DNA from: an uncultured Woeseiaceae bacterium
GTDB lineage: Bacteria; Pseudomonadota; Gammaproteobacteria; Steroidobacterales; Woeseiaceae
Length of the DNA stretch: 64,000 nucleotides
Direction: 5' to 3'
NCBI GenBank assembly: GCA_947258565.1
Contig: CAMYJB010000009.1
Location: 32,947 to 96,946 of the forward strand
Shown here: positions 48,969 through 57,012 of the stretch, piece after piece
Numbering within the stretch: position 1 is the first letter of the stretch
How the letters are laid out: each line of letters begins with the position of its first letter
Position numbers and translations under genes: made by a program
Notes under the pieces: model-generated
Told to the model about the DNA's origin: nothing
Database searches by the model: none
Seen by the model: only the letters and a program-made list of their open reading frames with translations

Positions 48969-49612
48969 ACCACATTGTGCAATACCGCAGGACGGCCGCC
49001 ACGGCTTTTCAGGATCGCAAGTCGTTTACCCCGATGACTCGCAGAAAGTTCGAGGCGCAATGCCGCGGCCGACGGTTCGTGGCGCGCCGAGAGCGGACGA
49101 AACGCAATGGCCCAGCTGCCGCCCTTTTCGGCGGCGAGCTGCAGGCGCCGGCTGCCCTGGTCATCAAGCCCCTGCGGCCATAGCAACACGGCAGCACAGG
49201 TCCCCGAAGACAGGGCCTGCTCGGCCGACCACAGCACTTCACTGTCGTTCCTGGGGCGCACGATCAACATGCGTGCGAGATTGATACCGCACTTTTGCAG
49301 CGCGGGCGGATACGGCTGAAACGGTGGCGCCACCCAGGCAATCCAGCCCGGCTCGACGGATTCGGCACCGCGATCTTCGGCACACAGGCTGGCGAGTGCC
49401 GGCATCAGCAACTGCAATTCTCCAATGCCGTACTGTTCGATCAGGATCTCTGTCAAAGCCTGCCGGGGCCATCCACCGCCGGGCAGCAGGCGATCCAGTT
49501 GCGCGTAACCACTCGACAGTCCCTGCGCCGGCCCCGGCTGGCTGCGGGCACGCCAGACACGCGGATTTTCCAATAGCTTCTCGAGAGACGACGTATCGCT
49601 ATTGCGTGGCAT
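48965..49612 (-). CDS. imuA: Translesion synthesis protein ImuA
   Basis: A 215-residue RecA/SulA-like protein of the ImuA-ImuB-DnaE2 system. The segment SSGYAQLDRLLPGGGWPRQA and the block IAWVAPPFQPYPPALQKCGI are characteristic, as is WAIAFRPLSARHEPSAAALR. The nucleotide-binding loop is not canonical. It begins 15 bases after the lexA stop and overlaps imuB by four bases. Confidence 0.92.
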   Translation of the reverse strand: MPRNSDTSSLEKLLENPRVWRARSQPGPAQGLSSGYAQLDRLLPGGGWPRQALTEILIEQYGIGELQLLMPALASLCAEDRGAESVEPGWIAWVAPPFQPYPPALQKCGINLARMLIVRPRNDSEVLWSAEQALSSGTCAAVLLWPQGLDDQGSRRLQLAAEKGGSWAIAFRPLSARHEPSAAALRLELSASHRGKRLAILKSRGGRPAVLHNVV

Positions 49613-49627
49613 GCGCGTCCCCTGCCA

Positions 49628-50245
49628 TCAATGCAGCGGGATACCGTCGCGGATAACACCGACAACGACGCCCTCGATGACGAGTGCCTGGTGCGCGAGG
49701 TCCACCTGTATCGGTTCGAACTCCGAGTTCTCGGGCAACAGCCAGACCATTGTGCCGTCCTGGCGATAGCGCTTCACGGTGACTTCGTCTTCGAGCCGCG
49801 CAACGATGATCTGCCGGCTGCGGACTTCGGGGGTACGATGCACGGCGACGAGGTCACCATCGAGGATGCCGGCATCCTTCATACTCATGCCGTGGACGCG
49901 CAGCAGGTAATGCGGCTTGGGATCGAACAGCGCGGGATCGAGCTTGTAATGCGCCTCGATATGTTCCTGGGCGAGGATGGGGCTGCCTGCCGCCACCCGG
50001 CCCACGAGCGGCAATCCCATCTGCTCACGCAAGGAGTCCTTGAGCTGGATGCCTCGCGAGGCGCCGGGTACGAGTTCCAGTACGCCTTTCCTCTGCAGCG
50101 CCCGCAGATGTTCCTCGGCAGCATTGGCGGACTTGAAACCGAGTTCGCGCGCGATCTCGGCGCGCGTCGGCGGCATCCCGGTTTCGTTGATAAACTCCTG
50201 AATCATATCGAGAATTTGCGATTGTCTTGGGGTCAGTTCGCGCAT
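49628..50245 (-). CDS. lexA: LexA repressor
   Basis: SOS regulator of 205 residues. The winged-helix DNA-binding domain has [20 protein letters not shown] (25-44). Self-cleavage occurs at Ala86-Gly87 in VAAGSP, using Ser121 (HGMSMKD) and Lys158 (TVKRY). It heads the operon lexA-imuA-imuB-dnaE2, with two SOS boxes directly upstream, so it should repress itself and the mutasome together. Confidence 0.97.
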   Translation of the reverse strand: MRELTPRQSQILDMIQEFINETGMPPTRAEIARELGFKSANAAEEHLRALQRKGVLELVPGASRGIQLKDSLREQMGLPLVGRVAAGSPILAQEHIEAHYKLDPALFDPKPHYLLRVHGMSMKDAGILDGDLVAVHRTPEVRSRQIIVARLEDEVTVKRYRQDGTMVWLLPENSEFEPIQVDLAHQALVIEGVVVGVIRDGIPLH

Positions 50246-50256
50246 TTGATCATGCC

Positions 50257-50272
50257 CTGTATGAATTCACAG
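50257..50272. promoter_or_regulatory. LexA operator (SOS box 1)
   Basis: CTGTATGAATTCACAG fits CTGT-N8-ACAG exactly and lies 12 bases before the lexA start codon. Confidence 0.93.
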
Positions 50273-50275
50273 TAC

Positions 50276-50291
50276 CTGCGATTATATACAG
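50276..50291. promoter_or_regulatory. LexA operator (SOS box 2)
   Basis: CTGCGATTATATACAG matches the consensus except for one base in the first half (CTGC). It sits 19 bases from box 1, a paired layout like that of E. coli lexA. Confidence 0.85.
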
Positions 50292-50491
50292 TACTTTGAG
50301 CAGTGCAAGCGTTTACCGACCCGGCCGCAGCGGCGAAATGTCCGCTCGCTGCCGCTGCGTATCGCGAACGCCGAACATCCTGGCGTGAGTCGTCGACAAA
50401 GGAATGACACTCATTCGCGCTGATTAACGAAGTGAAAGTCGTTTTTTTGTCGCTATTGCACGACAAAGAACAATAAAAACAGTGATCTTCG

Positions 50492-50520
50492 TTGCAGCTA
50501 GCGGCTATTTGCGAAATAAT
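50492..50520 (+). promoter_or_regulatory. Sigma-70-like promoter of the Lpp-like gene
   Basis: TTGCAG and AATAAT are separated by 17 bases. The -10 matches five of six positions, the -35 three. It stands 39 bases before the start codon. Confidence 0.55.
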
Positions 50521-50559
50521 CCGCCTGCAGTTTTTTCCCAACCAGAGGAATCTTAGACA

Positions 50560-50853
50560 ATGAAGAAAACCGCACTCAAAGTAAGCGCACTGGTGCTTGC
50601 TGCTGCACTGGTAACGGGCTGTGCCAACACGGCAGAACTCGAGGCAACTGCCAACAAGGCTGCTGCTGACGCATCTGCCGCTGCCGCGGCTGCCGAGTCC
50701 GCACGCGCTGCTGCTGATCGTGCTGCCCAGGCTGCTGCCTCAGCTCAGAGCACCGCAGACCAGGCTCTGTCAGCTGCCACCGAATCGCAGGCTTGCTGCG
50801 AAGCAAACCGCGAAAGCATGGAGCGCATGTTCCAGAAATCGATGTCGAAGTAG
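50560..50853 (+). CDS. Lpp/OprI-like alanine-zipper outer-membrane lipoprotein
   Basis: A 97-residue lipoprotein. The signal ends VTGC (lipidated Cys21). An alanine-rich heptad coiled coil fills 26-74 (AADASAAAAAAESARAAADR). It ends with Lys97 (FQKSMSK), the residue by which Braun lipoprotein is linked to peptidoglycan. Unusually it also has adjacent cysteines 79-80 (QACCEANR), absent from Lpp and OprI. A terminator follows. The convergent neighbour encodes an L,D-transpeptidase, the enzyme class that makes the Lpp-peptidoglycan bond. Confidence 0.88.
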   Translation: MKKTALKVSALVLAAALVTGCANTAELEATANKAAADASAAAAAAESARAAADRAAQAAASAQSTADQALSAATESQACCEANRESMERMFQKSMSK

Positions 50854-50881
50854 CACCAGACTACAACAAGACATAAAGACT

Positions 50882-51916
50882 TTATTGAGACGCCGCGCTT
50901 GTCGCGGCGTTTTTTATGCCCGTCCCGGCTGCAGCCGGAATGCCATCGGAACGATTGATCAGAACCTCGACCTCGTCCCAGTCGAGCGCACCCGCGCGAC
51001 TGCCCGTCACGGCAATGAACTGTTCCGTCACATAGGTCAGCGGATCCTTCGGCTGGATCATGGCCTCGCTTTCGCCGGCCGACCCATGATTGCCGGTATC
51101 GACGTCGATGTCGGCGGCAACCAGTTCCTCGTTGCCCTCCGACACGACAGCCTCGAGCACCGGATGCACCTCCATCACGAGTTCGTCGCCGAACCAGCCG
51201 ATCTTCACCGGGGCGTTGATGATTCGTACCACCGTGTTCACGCCCACGTTAGGAAACAGGTATTCGATGTCCTCGGGGAACATGCGAATACAGCCATGCG
51301 TTACGCGCATGCCGACACCCGCAGGCCGGTTGGTGCTGTGAATGAGGTAGCCGGGCAGTCCGAGCCGCATGGCGTATTTGCCGAGCGGGTTGTCCGGTCC
51401 GGGGGGCACGATGCGCGGCAAAGGCCGCCCTTCCGCCGCGTGCTCCTCGCGCACCGATTGCGGCGGATACCAGCTGGGATCGGTCACCTTCGAAATAACG
51501 CTGGTCGCGCCGAGCGGTGTTTCCCAGTCCATGCGCCCGATGCTGATGGGATAGGTCATGACGTACGCCGGCTCGCCTTCCACCGCTTCGGGATAGTAGT
51601 AGAGACGGTACTCCGCGAGGTTCAGTACGATACCGCGCCGCGGTCCCGGCGGCAGCACGAAGCGCGTCGGCAACACCACCTCGGTACCCTCCCCCGGCAC
51701 CCAGATGTTGACATCGGGATTGGCGTGCACGATGTCGTGATAACCCAGGCCGTTGCGGCGGGCAATGTCGATGAGCGTGTCTTCCTCGCGCGCCGTCACC
51801 GTCGCGACAGCGCCGACGACGTCGTAACCTTCCGGCGGAAGTTCGTAGATCTCCGCACGCGTTGCTGCGGCCAGCAAGACAGCGAACACGGTCAGCAGGA
51901 TGCGCGCCGGTCTCAT
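50882..51916 (-). CDS. L,D-transpeptidase with LysM-like domain
   Basis: A periplasmic YkuD enzyme of 344 residues. After a signal peptide (LLTVFAVLLAAATRA) comes a LysM-like stretch (VTAREEDTLIDIARRNGL), then the catalytic domain (about 95-240) with YLIHSTNRPAGVGMRVTHGC, that is His207 and nucleophile Cys209 in HGCIRM. Relatives ErfK and YbiS attach Lpp to meso-diaminopimelate. ATG 51916 overlaps the GST stop as ATGA. The last codons lie inside the terminator hairpin of the convergent lipoprotein gene. Confidence 0.93.
   Translation of the reverse strand: MRPARILLTVFAVLLAAATRAEIYELPPEGYDVVGAVATVTAREEDTLIDIARRNGLGYHDIVHANPDVNIWVPGEGTEVVLPTRFVLPPGPRRGIVLNLAEYRLYYYPEAVEGEPAYVMTYPISIGRMDWETPLGATSVISKVTDPSWYPPQSVREEHAAEGRPLPRIVPPGPDNPLGKYAMRLGLPGYLIHSTNRPAGVGMRVTHGCIRMFPEDIEYLFPNVGVNTVVRIINAPVKIGWFGDELVMEVHPVLEAVVSEGNEELVAADIDVDTGNHGSAGESEAMIQPKDPLTYVTEQFIAVTGSRAGALDWDEVEVLINRSDGIPAAAGTGIKNAATSAASQ
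50890..50915 (+). terminator. Intrinsic terminator after the Lpp-like gene
   Basis: Stem ACGCCGCG (50890-50897) with CGCGGCGT (50903-50910), loop CTTGT, then a T run. It overlaps the final codons of the opposing L,D-transpeptidase gene. Confidence 0.9.
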
Positions 51917-52569
51917 TGGCCGACCTCTTCGTGCTCGATCACCTCGATCTCGGTTTCGCAGGCCAGCAGCCACTCCTGCATCGCTTCGCTTTGCAGCACG
52001 CGCTGCGGGTAGTGCCGGGCCGACTCGGGAAGATTGATGCCGTAGGTCCGCAGCCTCAGTACGACCGGCGCGTACATGGCGTCTGCGATACTGAAATCAC
52101 CGAACAGCCAGGGTCCGCCGTCGCCGTATCGGCGGTGACAGTCCGACCATATGTCGATTATCCGGTCGATATCGCTGGTCAGTTCATCGGGCAGCGCGAC
52201 ACGACGGCCCATCGCCCGGCAGTTCATCGGCATCCTGGAGCGGAGCTCTTCGAAACCGGAATGCATCTCCGCGCTGACACTGCGCGCATGCGCACGCGCC
52301 GCGGCGTCTCCGGGCCAGAGTTTTTTTCCGGGCCAGCGCTCTGCCACCGTCTCCGCGATCGCCAGCGTATCCCACACGGCAATATCGTCGAGCAGCAGTA
52401 CGGGCACCCTGCCGGCGGGACTGAACTCGGCTATCTCCCGTGCCGTATCGTCCGTATCCAGCACAATGCGATGTTCGTCGAAATCAATGTCGGCTTCCCG
52501 CAACAGGAACCAGGCCCGCAGGGACCAGGACGAGTAGTTCTTGTTGCCGATGATCAGTCTGGGATTCAT
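51913..52569 (-). CDS. Glutathione S-transferase family protein
   Basis: A 218-residue GST. The thioredoxin-like N-domain begins RLIIGNKNYSSWSLRAWFLL and has the cis-proline block GRVPVLLLDD with the glutathione-binding turn VWDTLAIAETVAERWP. The C-domain holds WLFGDFSIADAMYAPVVLRL, the N-capping box. The start at 52569 gives a family-typical N-terminus; an upstream extension of 52 residues looks non-coding. Substrate unknown. It overlaps the L,D-transpeptidase gene by four bases. Confidence 0.92.
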   Translation of the reverse strand: MNPRLIIGNKNYSSWSLRAWFLLREADIDFDEHRIVLDTDDTAREIAEFSPAGRVPVLLLDDIAVWDTLAIAETVAERWPGKKLWPGDAAARAHARSVSAEMHSGFEELRSRMPMNCRAMGRRVALPDELTSDIDRIIDIWSDCHRRYGDGGPWLFGDFSIADAMYAPVVLRLRTYGINLPESARHYPQRVLQSEAMQEWLLACETEIEVIEHEEVGQ

Positions 52570-52734
52570 GCCTGTGTTCGCTTTACTGTAATTGCCCTGT
52601 GCGGTGACTCGCCACGATTTCCGAAGCCATGGTAAACCATTGTCCCGCAACGCGTCTTGCCCGATCTCACGTATTGATTGACCGCTCGCGGAGAGGCCGG
52701 TAGCCTGTCGCTTCGATCCTGCCACGCACCGCCG

Positions 52735-53280
52735 ATGAGCCTGAGACTGTCCTTCGAACTCACCGATCGCGACCTGCGCTTTTTTCGTAACGCGCTGAAA
52801 AGATCACGCGACGTCGTGATCAGCGCGGACGAGTCCGAAATCATCGATGCCATTCGCGGCGTGATCGACGATATCCGCAAGAGCGAGCCGCTGCCCGACT
52901 TCGTCGCCACGCGGCTGCCTGAGCTCGAGTCGATGCTGCAAATGCTTGCCGATGACGAATGGCAACTGCCTGCGGTCGACCGGGAGCGCATCCTGGCGGC
53001 GTTCGTGTATTTCGGCGACCCCGAAGATATTCTTCCTGATGAAATCCCGGTCATCGGCTATCTCGACGACGTCATTATCCTGGAACTCGTTGCGCGCGAA
53101 CTGCAGCACGTTCGCGAAGCCTACGAAGACTACTGCCGGTTTCGCGAAGAGTTCGACAGTGAACACGAGGGCGGTATGGATGCAGCCGTCCGGCGCGACC
53201 GCCTCGATCGTCGGCGGCAACAATTGCATCAGCGTATGCGTCGGCGGACGGCACGATTTCAGAAAGCCGATATCTGGTAG
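52735..53280 (+). CDS. YkvA/DUF1232-type protein
   Basis: A 181-residue soluble-looking protein. The stretch AAFVYFGDPEDILPDEIPVI resembles the DUF1232 core in which PxDxxPD precedes a hydrophobic segment; GYLDDVIILELVARELQHV completes it. A charged, helical C-terminus rich in R and Q follows. Function unknown. It is the only plus-strand gene between the lexA region and maf, and converges with fabH. Confidence 0.75.
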   Translation: MSLRLSFELTDRDLRFFRNALKRSRDVVISADESEIIDAIRGVIDDIRKSEPLPDFVATRLPELESMLQMLADDEWQLPAVDRERILAAFVYFGDPEDILPDEIPVIGYLDDVIILELVARELQHVREAYEDYCRFREEFDSEHEGGMDAAVRRDRLDRRRQQLHQRMRRRTARFQKADIW

Positions 53281-53297
53281 GTCCCCGGCCGGCTGCG

Positions 53298-54266
53298 CTA
53301 CAGGCGCATCAGCACCGAGCCCCAGGTAAAGCCGCCGCCGAATGCTTCCATCAGCACCAGCTGGCCGGGCTTGATGCGCCCGTCACGAATACCGACATCC
53401 AGGGCCAGAGGAACCGAAGCGGCCGAGGTGTTGCCATGGTCCTGCACGGTTACGATGACTTTCTCCATCGGCACATCGAGACGCTTGGCCGTCGCCTGGA
53501 TTATGCGGATGTTCGCCTGGTGCGGCACGAGCCAGTCGAGTTCTTCCTTGCTGATGCCCGCTGACTCGAGCGCCTGCAGCGCGACATCGCCCAGCTTGCT
53601 GACAGCCACCTTGAAGACTTCCTTGCCGGTCATCATGATGGATGCTTCGTCGGTGCCGGCCTTTTCGAGATTGTGCGATGCGCCGACGGGGTAGTAGAGG
53701 AGATCCTTGTACTGCCCGTCAGCGCCAAGGTGCGTTGCCAGAATTCCGGGCTCCTCAGAGGGTTTGACGATAACGGCGCCCGCACCATCGCCGAACAGCA
53801 CGCAGGTGTTACGGTCGCTCCAGTCGACGAGTTTCGTGATGCACTCCGCGCCAATGACCAGCGCGCACTTGACTTCGCCCGCCTTGATGAACTTGTCCAC
53901 CGTCGTCAGGGCATAGATAAACCCGGTACAGGCCGCCTCCATACCAATCGACGGACATGCCGGAATGCCCAGCCGGTGCTGCACCAGCGTCGCAACGTTA
54001 GGAAAGATCAGGTCCGGGGATGTCGTGCCTATCGCAACGAAGTCGATGTCCCCGGGCGTAACGCCGGCAGCCAGCATCGCTTTTTTCGCTGCCTCGACGC
54101 ACATGTCCGATGTCGTCTGGTCCGGCGCAACGGCATGCCGCCGCTCGACGCCCGTGCGAGTGCGGATCCACTCGTCGGTGGTATCGACCATTTTCTCGAG
54201 GTCAAAATTCGTAAGAATCTTTTCCGGCAGATAACGGCCGGTGCCGACGATTTTCGAATACATCAT
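53298..54266 (-). CDS. fabH: Beta-ketoacyl-ACP synthase III
   Basis: Condenses acetyl-CoA with malonyl-ACP to start fatty-acid synthesis. The product is 322 residues. The catalytic Cys113 lies in MEAACTGFIYAL, the active histidine in WLVPHQANIRII and the asparagine in DHGNTSAASVPLAL. GGGFTWGSVL closes the protein. The start overlaps the plsX stop. The following genes fabD, fabG and acpP of the E. coli cluster are absent here. Confidence 0.97.
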   Translation of the reverse strand: MMYSKIVGTGRYLPEKILTNFDLEKMVDTTDEWIRTRTGVERRHAVAPDQTTSDMCVEAAKKAMLAAGVTPGDIDFVAIGTTSPDLIFPNVATLVQHRLGIPACPSIGMEAACTGFIYALTTVDKFIKAGEVKCALVIGAECITKLVDWSDRNTCVLFGDGAGAVIVKPSEEPGILATHLGADGQYKDLLYYPVGASHNLEKAGTDEASIMMTGKEVFKVAVSKLGDVALQALESAGISKEELDWLVPHQANIRIIQATAKRLDVPMEKVIVTVQDHGNTSAASVPLALDVGIRDGRIKPGQLVLMEAFGGGFTWGSVLMRL

Positions 54267-55273
54267 GCAGCTTCCCGTTGCAGCAGATTGCCGATCTGCT
54301 GCGGAACCCCGTTGCGGACCTCGACGACCGCCGTATCGATCGCGTGCTGAAACGCGTAACTGTCGGCGCTGCCGTGGCTCTTGATGACGATACCATTTAG
54401 GCCGACCAGTGTCGCTCCGTTGAAATTGCGGGAATCCGTCTCGCGAGTGATACGTCGCAGAGTCGAACCCGCGAGCAACGCCTGCAGCCGTGCGATCCAG
54501 CTGCGGGTGAATCCCCGTTTCACGTAATGTCGCACCAGGCCGACCGTCCCCTCCATCGTCTTGAGCGCGACGTTGCCGGTAAACCCGTCGGTCACAACGA
54601 CATCTGCCTTGCCTGAAAACAGCTCGCTCCCCTCGATGAAGCCGACGTAATTCAGGGAACTTTCGCTCAGCAGAGACGCTGCGTCCTTCACGGTGTCGTG
54701 GCCCTTGGTGTCCTCGGCGCCGATATTGAGCAACGCAACTCTCGGCTCAGCGATTCCCAGGATATCGGCCGTTACGATAGAACCCATCACGGCAAACTGG
54801 AACAGGTGCTCGGCCGTGCCGAGCGTGTTCGCGCCGAGGTCGAGCATGTGCAGCGAACCGCCAATCGCGGGCAATTCGGCGAGAATCGCCGGCCGTTCGA
54901 TGCCCGGCAGCATCTTCAGTACGAATTTTGCAGTGGCCATCAACGCGCCGGTATTGCCGGCACTGACGCAGGCCTGCGCACCACCGGACTTGACGAGGTC
55001 GATTGCGACTCGCATCGACGAATCCTTCTTGTGACGCACGGCGTCGCGCGGTGAATCGCACATGGTGACGACCTCGGCCGCATGCACGATTTTGAGACGC
55101 TCGTCGTTACCGATGATGCGCGTGACGAGGCCGGTCAACTCGTTTTCGTCTCCGACGAGAATGAGCTCGAGGCCGCTGTGCTTGTCCAGCGATGCGGCAG
55201 CCGCCCGCACGACGACCTCGGCACCGAGGTCGCCGCTCATGGCATCGAGTGAAATGATCGACTGTTTTCCCAC
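54263..55273 (-). CDS. plsX: Phosphate acyltransferase PlsX
   Basis: Makes acyl-phosphate from acyl-ACP for phospholipid synthesis, acting as a soluble peripheral-membrane enzyme. At 336 residues it matches the family. It opens ISLDAMSGDLGAEVVVRAA and contains GGAQACVSAGNTGALMATA, LLNIGAEDTKGHDTVKDA and VVTDGFTGNVALKTMEG. It lies between rpmF and fabH in the usual order. Confidence 0.97.
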   Translation of the reverse strand: MGKQSIISLDAMSGDLGAEVVVRAAAASLDKHSGLELILVGDENELTGLVTRIIGNDERLKIVHAAEVVTMCDSPRDAVRHKKDSSMRVAIDLVKSGGAQACVSAGNTGALMATAKFVLKMLPGIERPAILAELPAIGGSLHMLDLGANTLGTAEHLFQFAVMGSIVTADILGIAEPRVALLNIGAEDTKGHDTVKDAASLLSESSLNYVGFIEGSELFSGKADVVVTDGFTGNVALKTMEGTVGLVRHYVKRGFTRSWIARLQALLAGSTLRRITRETDSRNFNGATLVGLNGIVIKSHGSADSYAFQHAIDTAVVEVRNGVPQQIGNLLQREAA

Positions 55274-55319
55274 TGTCGCGGGACCCCGTGCCTACCGCGA
55301 GGCCGGAATGGGAAGCGCG

Positions 55320-55511
55320 TTATTCTTCGTCGTCGACTTCGGGCTGCGCCACGACCTGCTTGCCGCGATAGAAACCATCGGGCGAAACACGGTGCCGCAG
55401 ATGCGTCTCTCCGGACGTCGGGTCCACCGACAAGGCCGGATTCTTCAGCTTGTCATGTGAACGCCGCATGCCGCGACGCGCAGGTGTCTTACGACTCTTC
55501 TGAACAGCCAT
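55320..55511 (-). CDS. rpmF: 50S ribosomal protein L32
   Basis: A 63-residue large-subunit protein. It starts [20 protein letters not shown], the family hallmark, and has [19 protein letters not shown] in place of the zinc-binding form, since no cysteines are present. ATG 55511 is fixed by the family N-terminus; the frame extends 16 codons upstream. It is flanked by yceD and plsX, as in E. coli. Confidence 0.97.
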   Translation of the reverse strand: MAVQKSRKTPARRGMRRSHDKLKNPALSVDPTSGETHLRHRVSPDGFYRGKQVVAQPEVDDEE

Positions 55512-55584
55512 TGCAATCTCCTGTGCACGGCAGCGCAAACGCACCACCACTGTATTCATTCACGCCGGCGACTCTGCCGGCTCG

Positions 55585-56139
55585 TCACTTGTCCTGCTCC
55601 AGCTGCGCTTTCAGTGTCGCAAACGGCCTGGTCGTCTGCTGCACCTGCTCATCAGCCGGCTCGTACCCCCCGCACGCCTCCGCTGTCTCGTGCATCGCGG
55701 ACAGCGGCATCGCCATGATCAATACCTCTTCGACGATCTCTGCGGGACATATCGTGTCCTCGTCCAGCTCCCACAGCTCGAAGTCGGCTCCGGCCGATAC
55801 GCCCTGCCCGACCCTCATCGGCAACAGCCGCAGTTCGGTCGCAAGGGTGAGGCGAAACGGCTCCAGACACCGCTGGCAAACCGCGTCCAGCGTCACCGCC
55901 AGCTCCCCTTCGAGACTCGCCACCTGCATTTGCGCGTCGGCGAAACCGAACACCAGCCGCCCGGTTACCCGCGAATCGCGCCAGTTGCTCGGGATCTTAT
56001 CAGGATCCAGCGTTACGAGGTCCGCTTCGACAATTCCGGCGAGTCGCTTGAAACTGCCAATTTTCTCAGCAATTTCAATAACTTGACCTTTGGCCGCCAG
56101 TTCGGCTACGGGGCGGTGAACTCGCAGCGGATTGCCCAT
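55585..56139 (-). CDS. YceD family protein (DUF177)
   Basis: A 184-residue protein of the YceD/DUF177 family, usually co-transcribed with rpmF and linked to 23S rRNA accumulation in plants and bacteria. The core CQRCLEPFRLTLATELRLLP carries the conserved cysteine pair, and an acidic DFELWELDEDTICPAEIVEE follows. It is first of the yceD-rpmF-plsX-fabH operon and divergent from the maf gene across 119 bases. Confidence 0.92.
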   Translation of the reverse strand: MGNPLRVHRPVAELAAKGQVIEIAEKIGSFKRLAGIVEADLVTLDPDKIPSNWRDSRVTGRLVFGFADAQMQVASLEGELAVTLDAVCQRCLEPFRLTLATELRLLPMRVGQGVSAGADFELWELDEDTICPAEIVEEVLIMAMPLSAMHETAEACGGYEPADEQVQQTTRPFATLKAQLEQDK

Positions 56140-56258
56140 GGCGCGCGCATGATAAGGACACGGGCGGCCCCTGTCAAAGAACGGAGGCGAAAAATGTCGG
56201 CGTTTTGCGACAGACTGGGTACACTTCGGGTTTTCGAGCCCAAGCAGCTGATTTTTTT

Positions 56259-56852
56259 ATGCAAAACCCCTCCGCACCCGAAATCTGGCTTGCCTCGTCG
56301 TCGCCCTACCGGCGCGACCTCCTGGACCGTTTTCTCGCCGAATTCGAGGCCGTGTCGCCGGACGTCGATGAGAGCAATACCGAGGGCCTGGGACCGGACG
56401 AGCTGGCCCGCCACCTCGCGCGTGCCAAGGCCGAGGCGGTGTCGGCCAGTTCGCGCAATGCGCTCATCATCGGCGCGGATCAGCTCGCGGTACTCGACGG
56501 TCAGGTCCTGGGCAAGCCGGGCAGCCACCAGAAAGCCGTCGAGCAGCTGCTGGCCGCTTCCGGCAAGTCAGTGAGCTTCCTGACCGCCGTCTGCATGCTG
56601 GATCCCGTCACCCGCAAGCGCTACGAGCATACGGACGAGACGGTCGTGCACTTTCGCGAGTTCGACCGCCGGCTCGCGGAGGCCTACCTGAGACTCGACG
56701 AACCCTACGACTGCGCCGGCAGTTTCAAGCTAGAAGGCGCGGGCTTCCTGTTGTTCGAATCTGTCAAGACCGACGACCCGACCGCCCTCATCGGCCTGCC
56801 GATGATCTGGATTTCCGACCGGCTGCTGGAACTCGGCTACCTGCTGCCCTGA
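56259..56852 (+). CDS. Maf family nucleotide pyrophosphatase (YceF type)
   Basis: A 197-residue house-cleaning pyrophosphatase. The start IWLASSSPYRRDLLDRFLAE holds the phosphate-binding SSSPYRR of the YceF subgroup, which hydrolyses m7GTP. ALIIGADQLAVLDGQVLGKP and YDCAGSFKLEGAG are the other conserved blocks. ATG 56259 is chosen by family alignment; the frame is open upstream. In E. coli yceF also lies between rluC and yceD. Confidence 0.92.
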   Translation: MQNPSAPEIWLASSSPYRRDLLDRFLAEFEAVSPDVDESNTEGLGPDELARHLARAKAEAVSASSRNALIIGADQLAVLDGQVLGKPGSHQKAVEQLLAASGKSVSFLTAVCMLDPVTRKRYEHTDETVVHFREFDRRLAEAYLRLDEPYDCAGSFKLEGAGFLLFESVKTDDPTALIGLPMIWISDRLLELGYLLP

Positions 56853-56884
56853 TCTGTGGCGCAGCAGCGGTTCTCGAACCGCCC

Positions 56885-57012
56885 CTACAGTCTCGCCAGG
56901 AACCGGTTGAGGTCTTCAGACAACGGTGCGGTGAAATGCAGCTCGTTGCCGTGTTCGTCGGGAAACGAGATCGACTGCGCATGCAGGAACAGGCGCGGCA
57001 GGCCAAGTGCCT
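56885..57012 (-). pseudogene. Detached C-terminal end of rluC
   Basis: In another frame from the main rluC reading, this stretch encodes RLSRLKALGLPRLFLHAQSI and SFPDEHGNELHFTAPLSEDL, the normal C-terminus of RluC-type synthases, ending at a stop at 56885. The matching frame begins near 57030. About 15 residues usually found between the two parts (the GD-x-KYG region) are missing, so a deletion has both removed sequence and shifted frame. Confidence 0.85.

Larger units (their letters stand above)
50246..50559. other. Divergent promoter region of lexA and the Lpp-like gene
   Basis: About 314 bases. The lexA side holds two SOS boxes (50257-50291). The lipoprotein side holds a sigma-70-like promoter (50492-50520) and the ribosome site AGAGGA. 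The middle has no ORF or recognisable RNA; a T-rich run occurs near 50441-50450. Confidence 0.7.
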
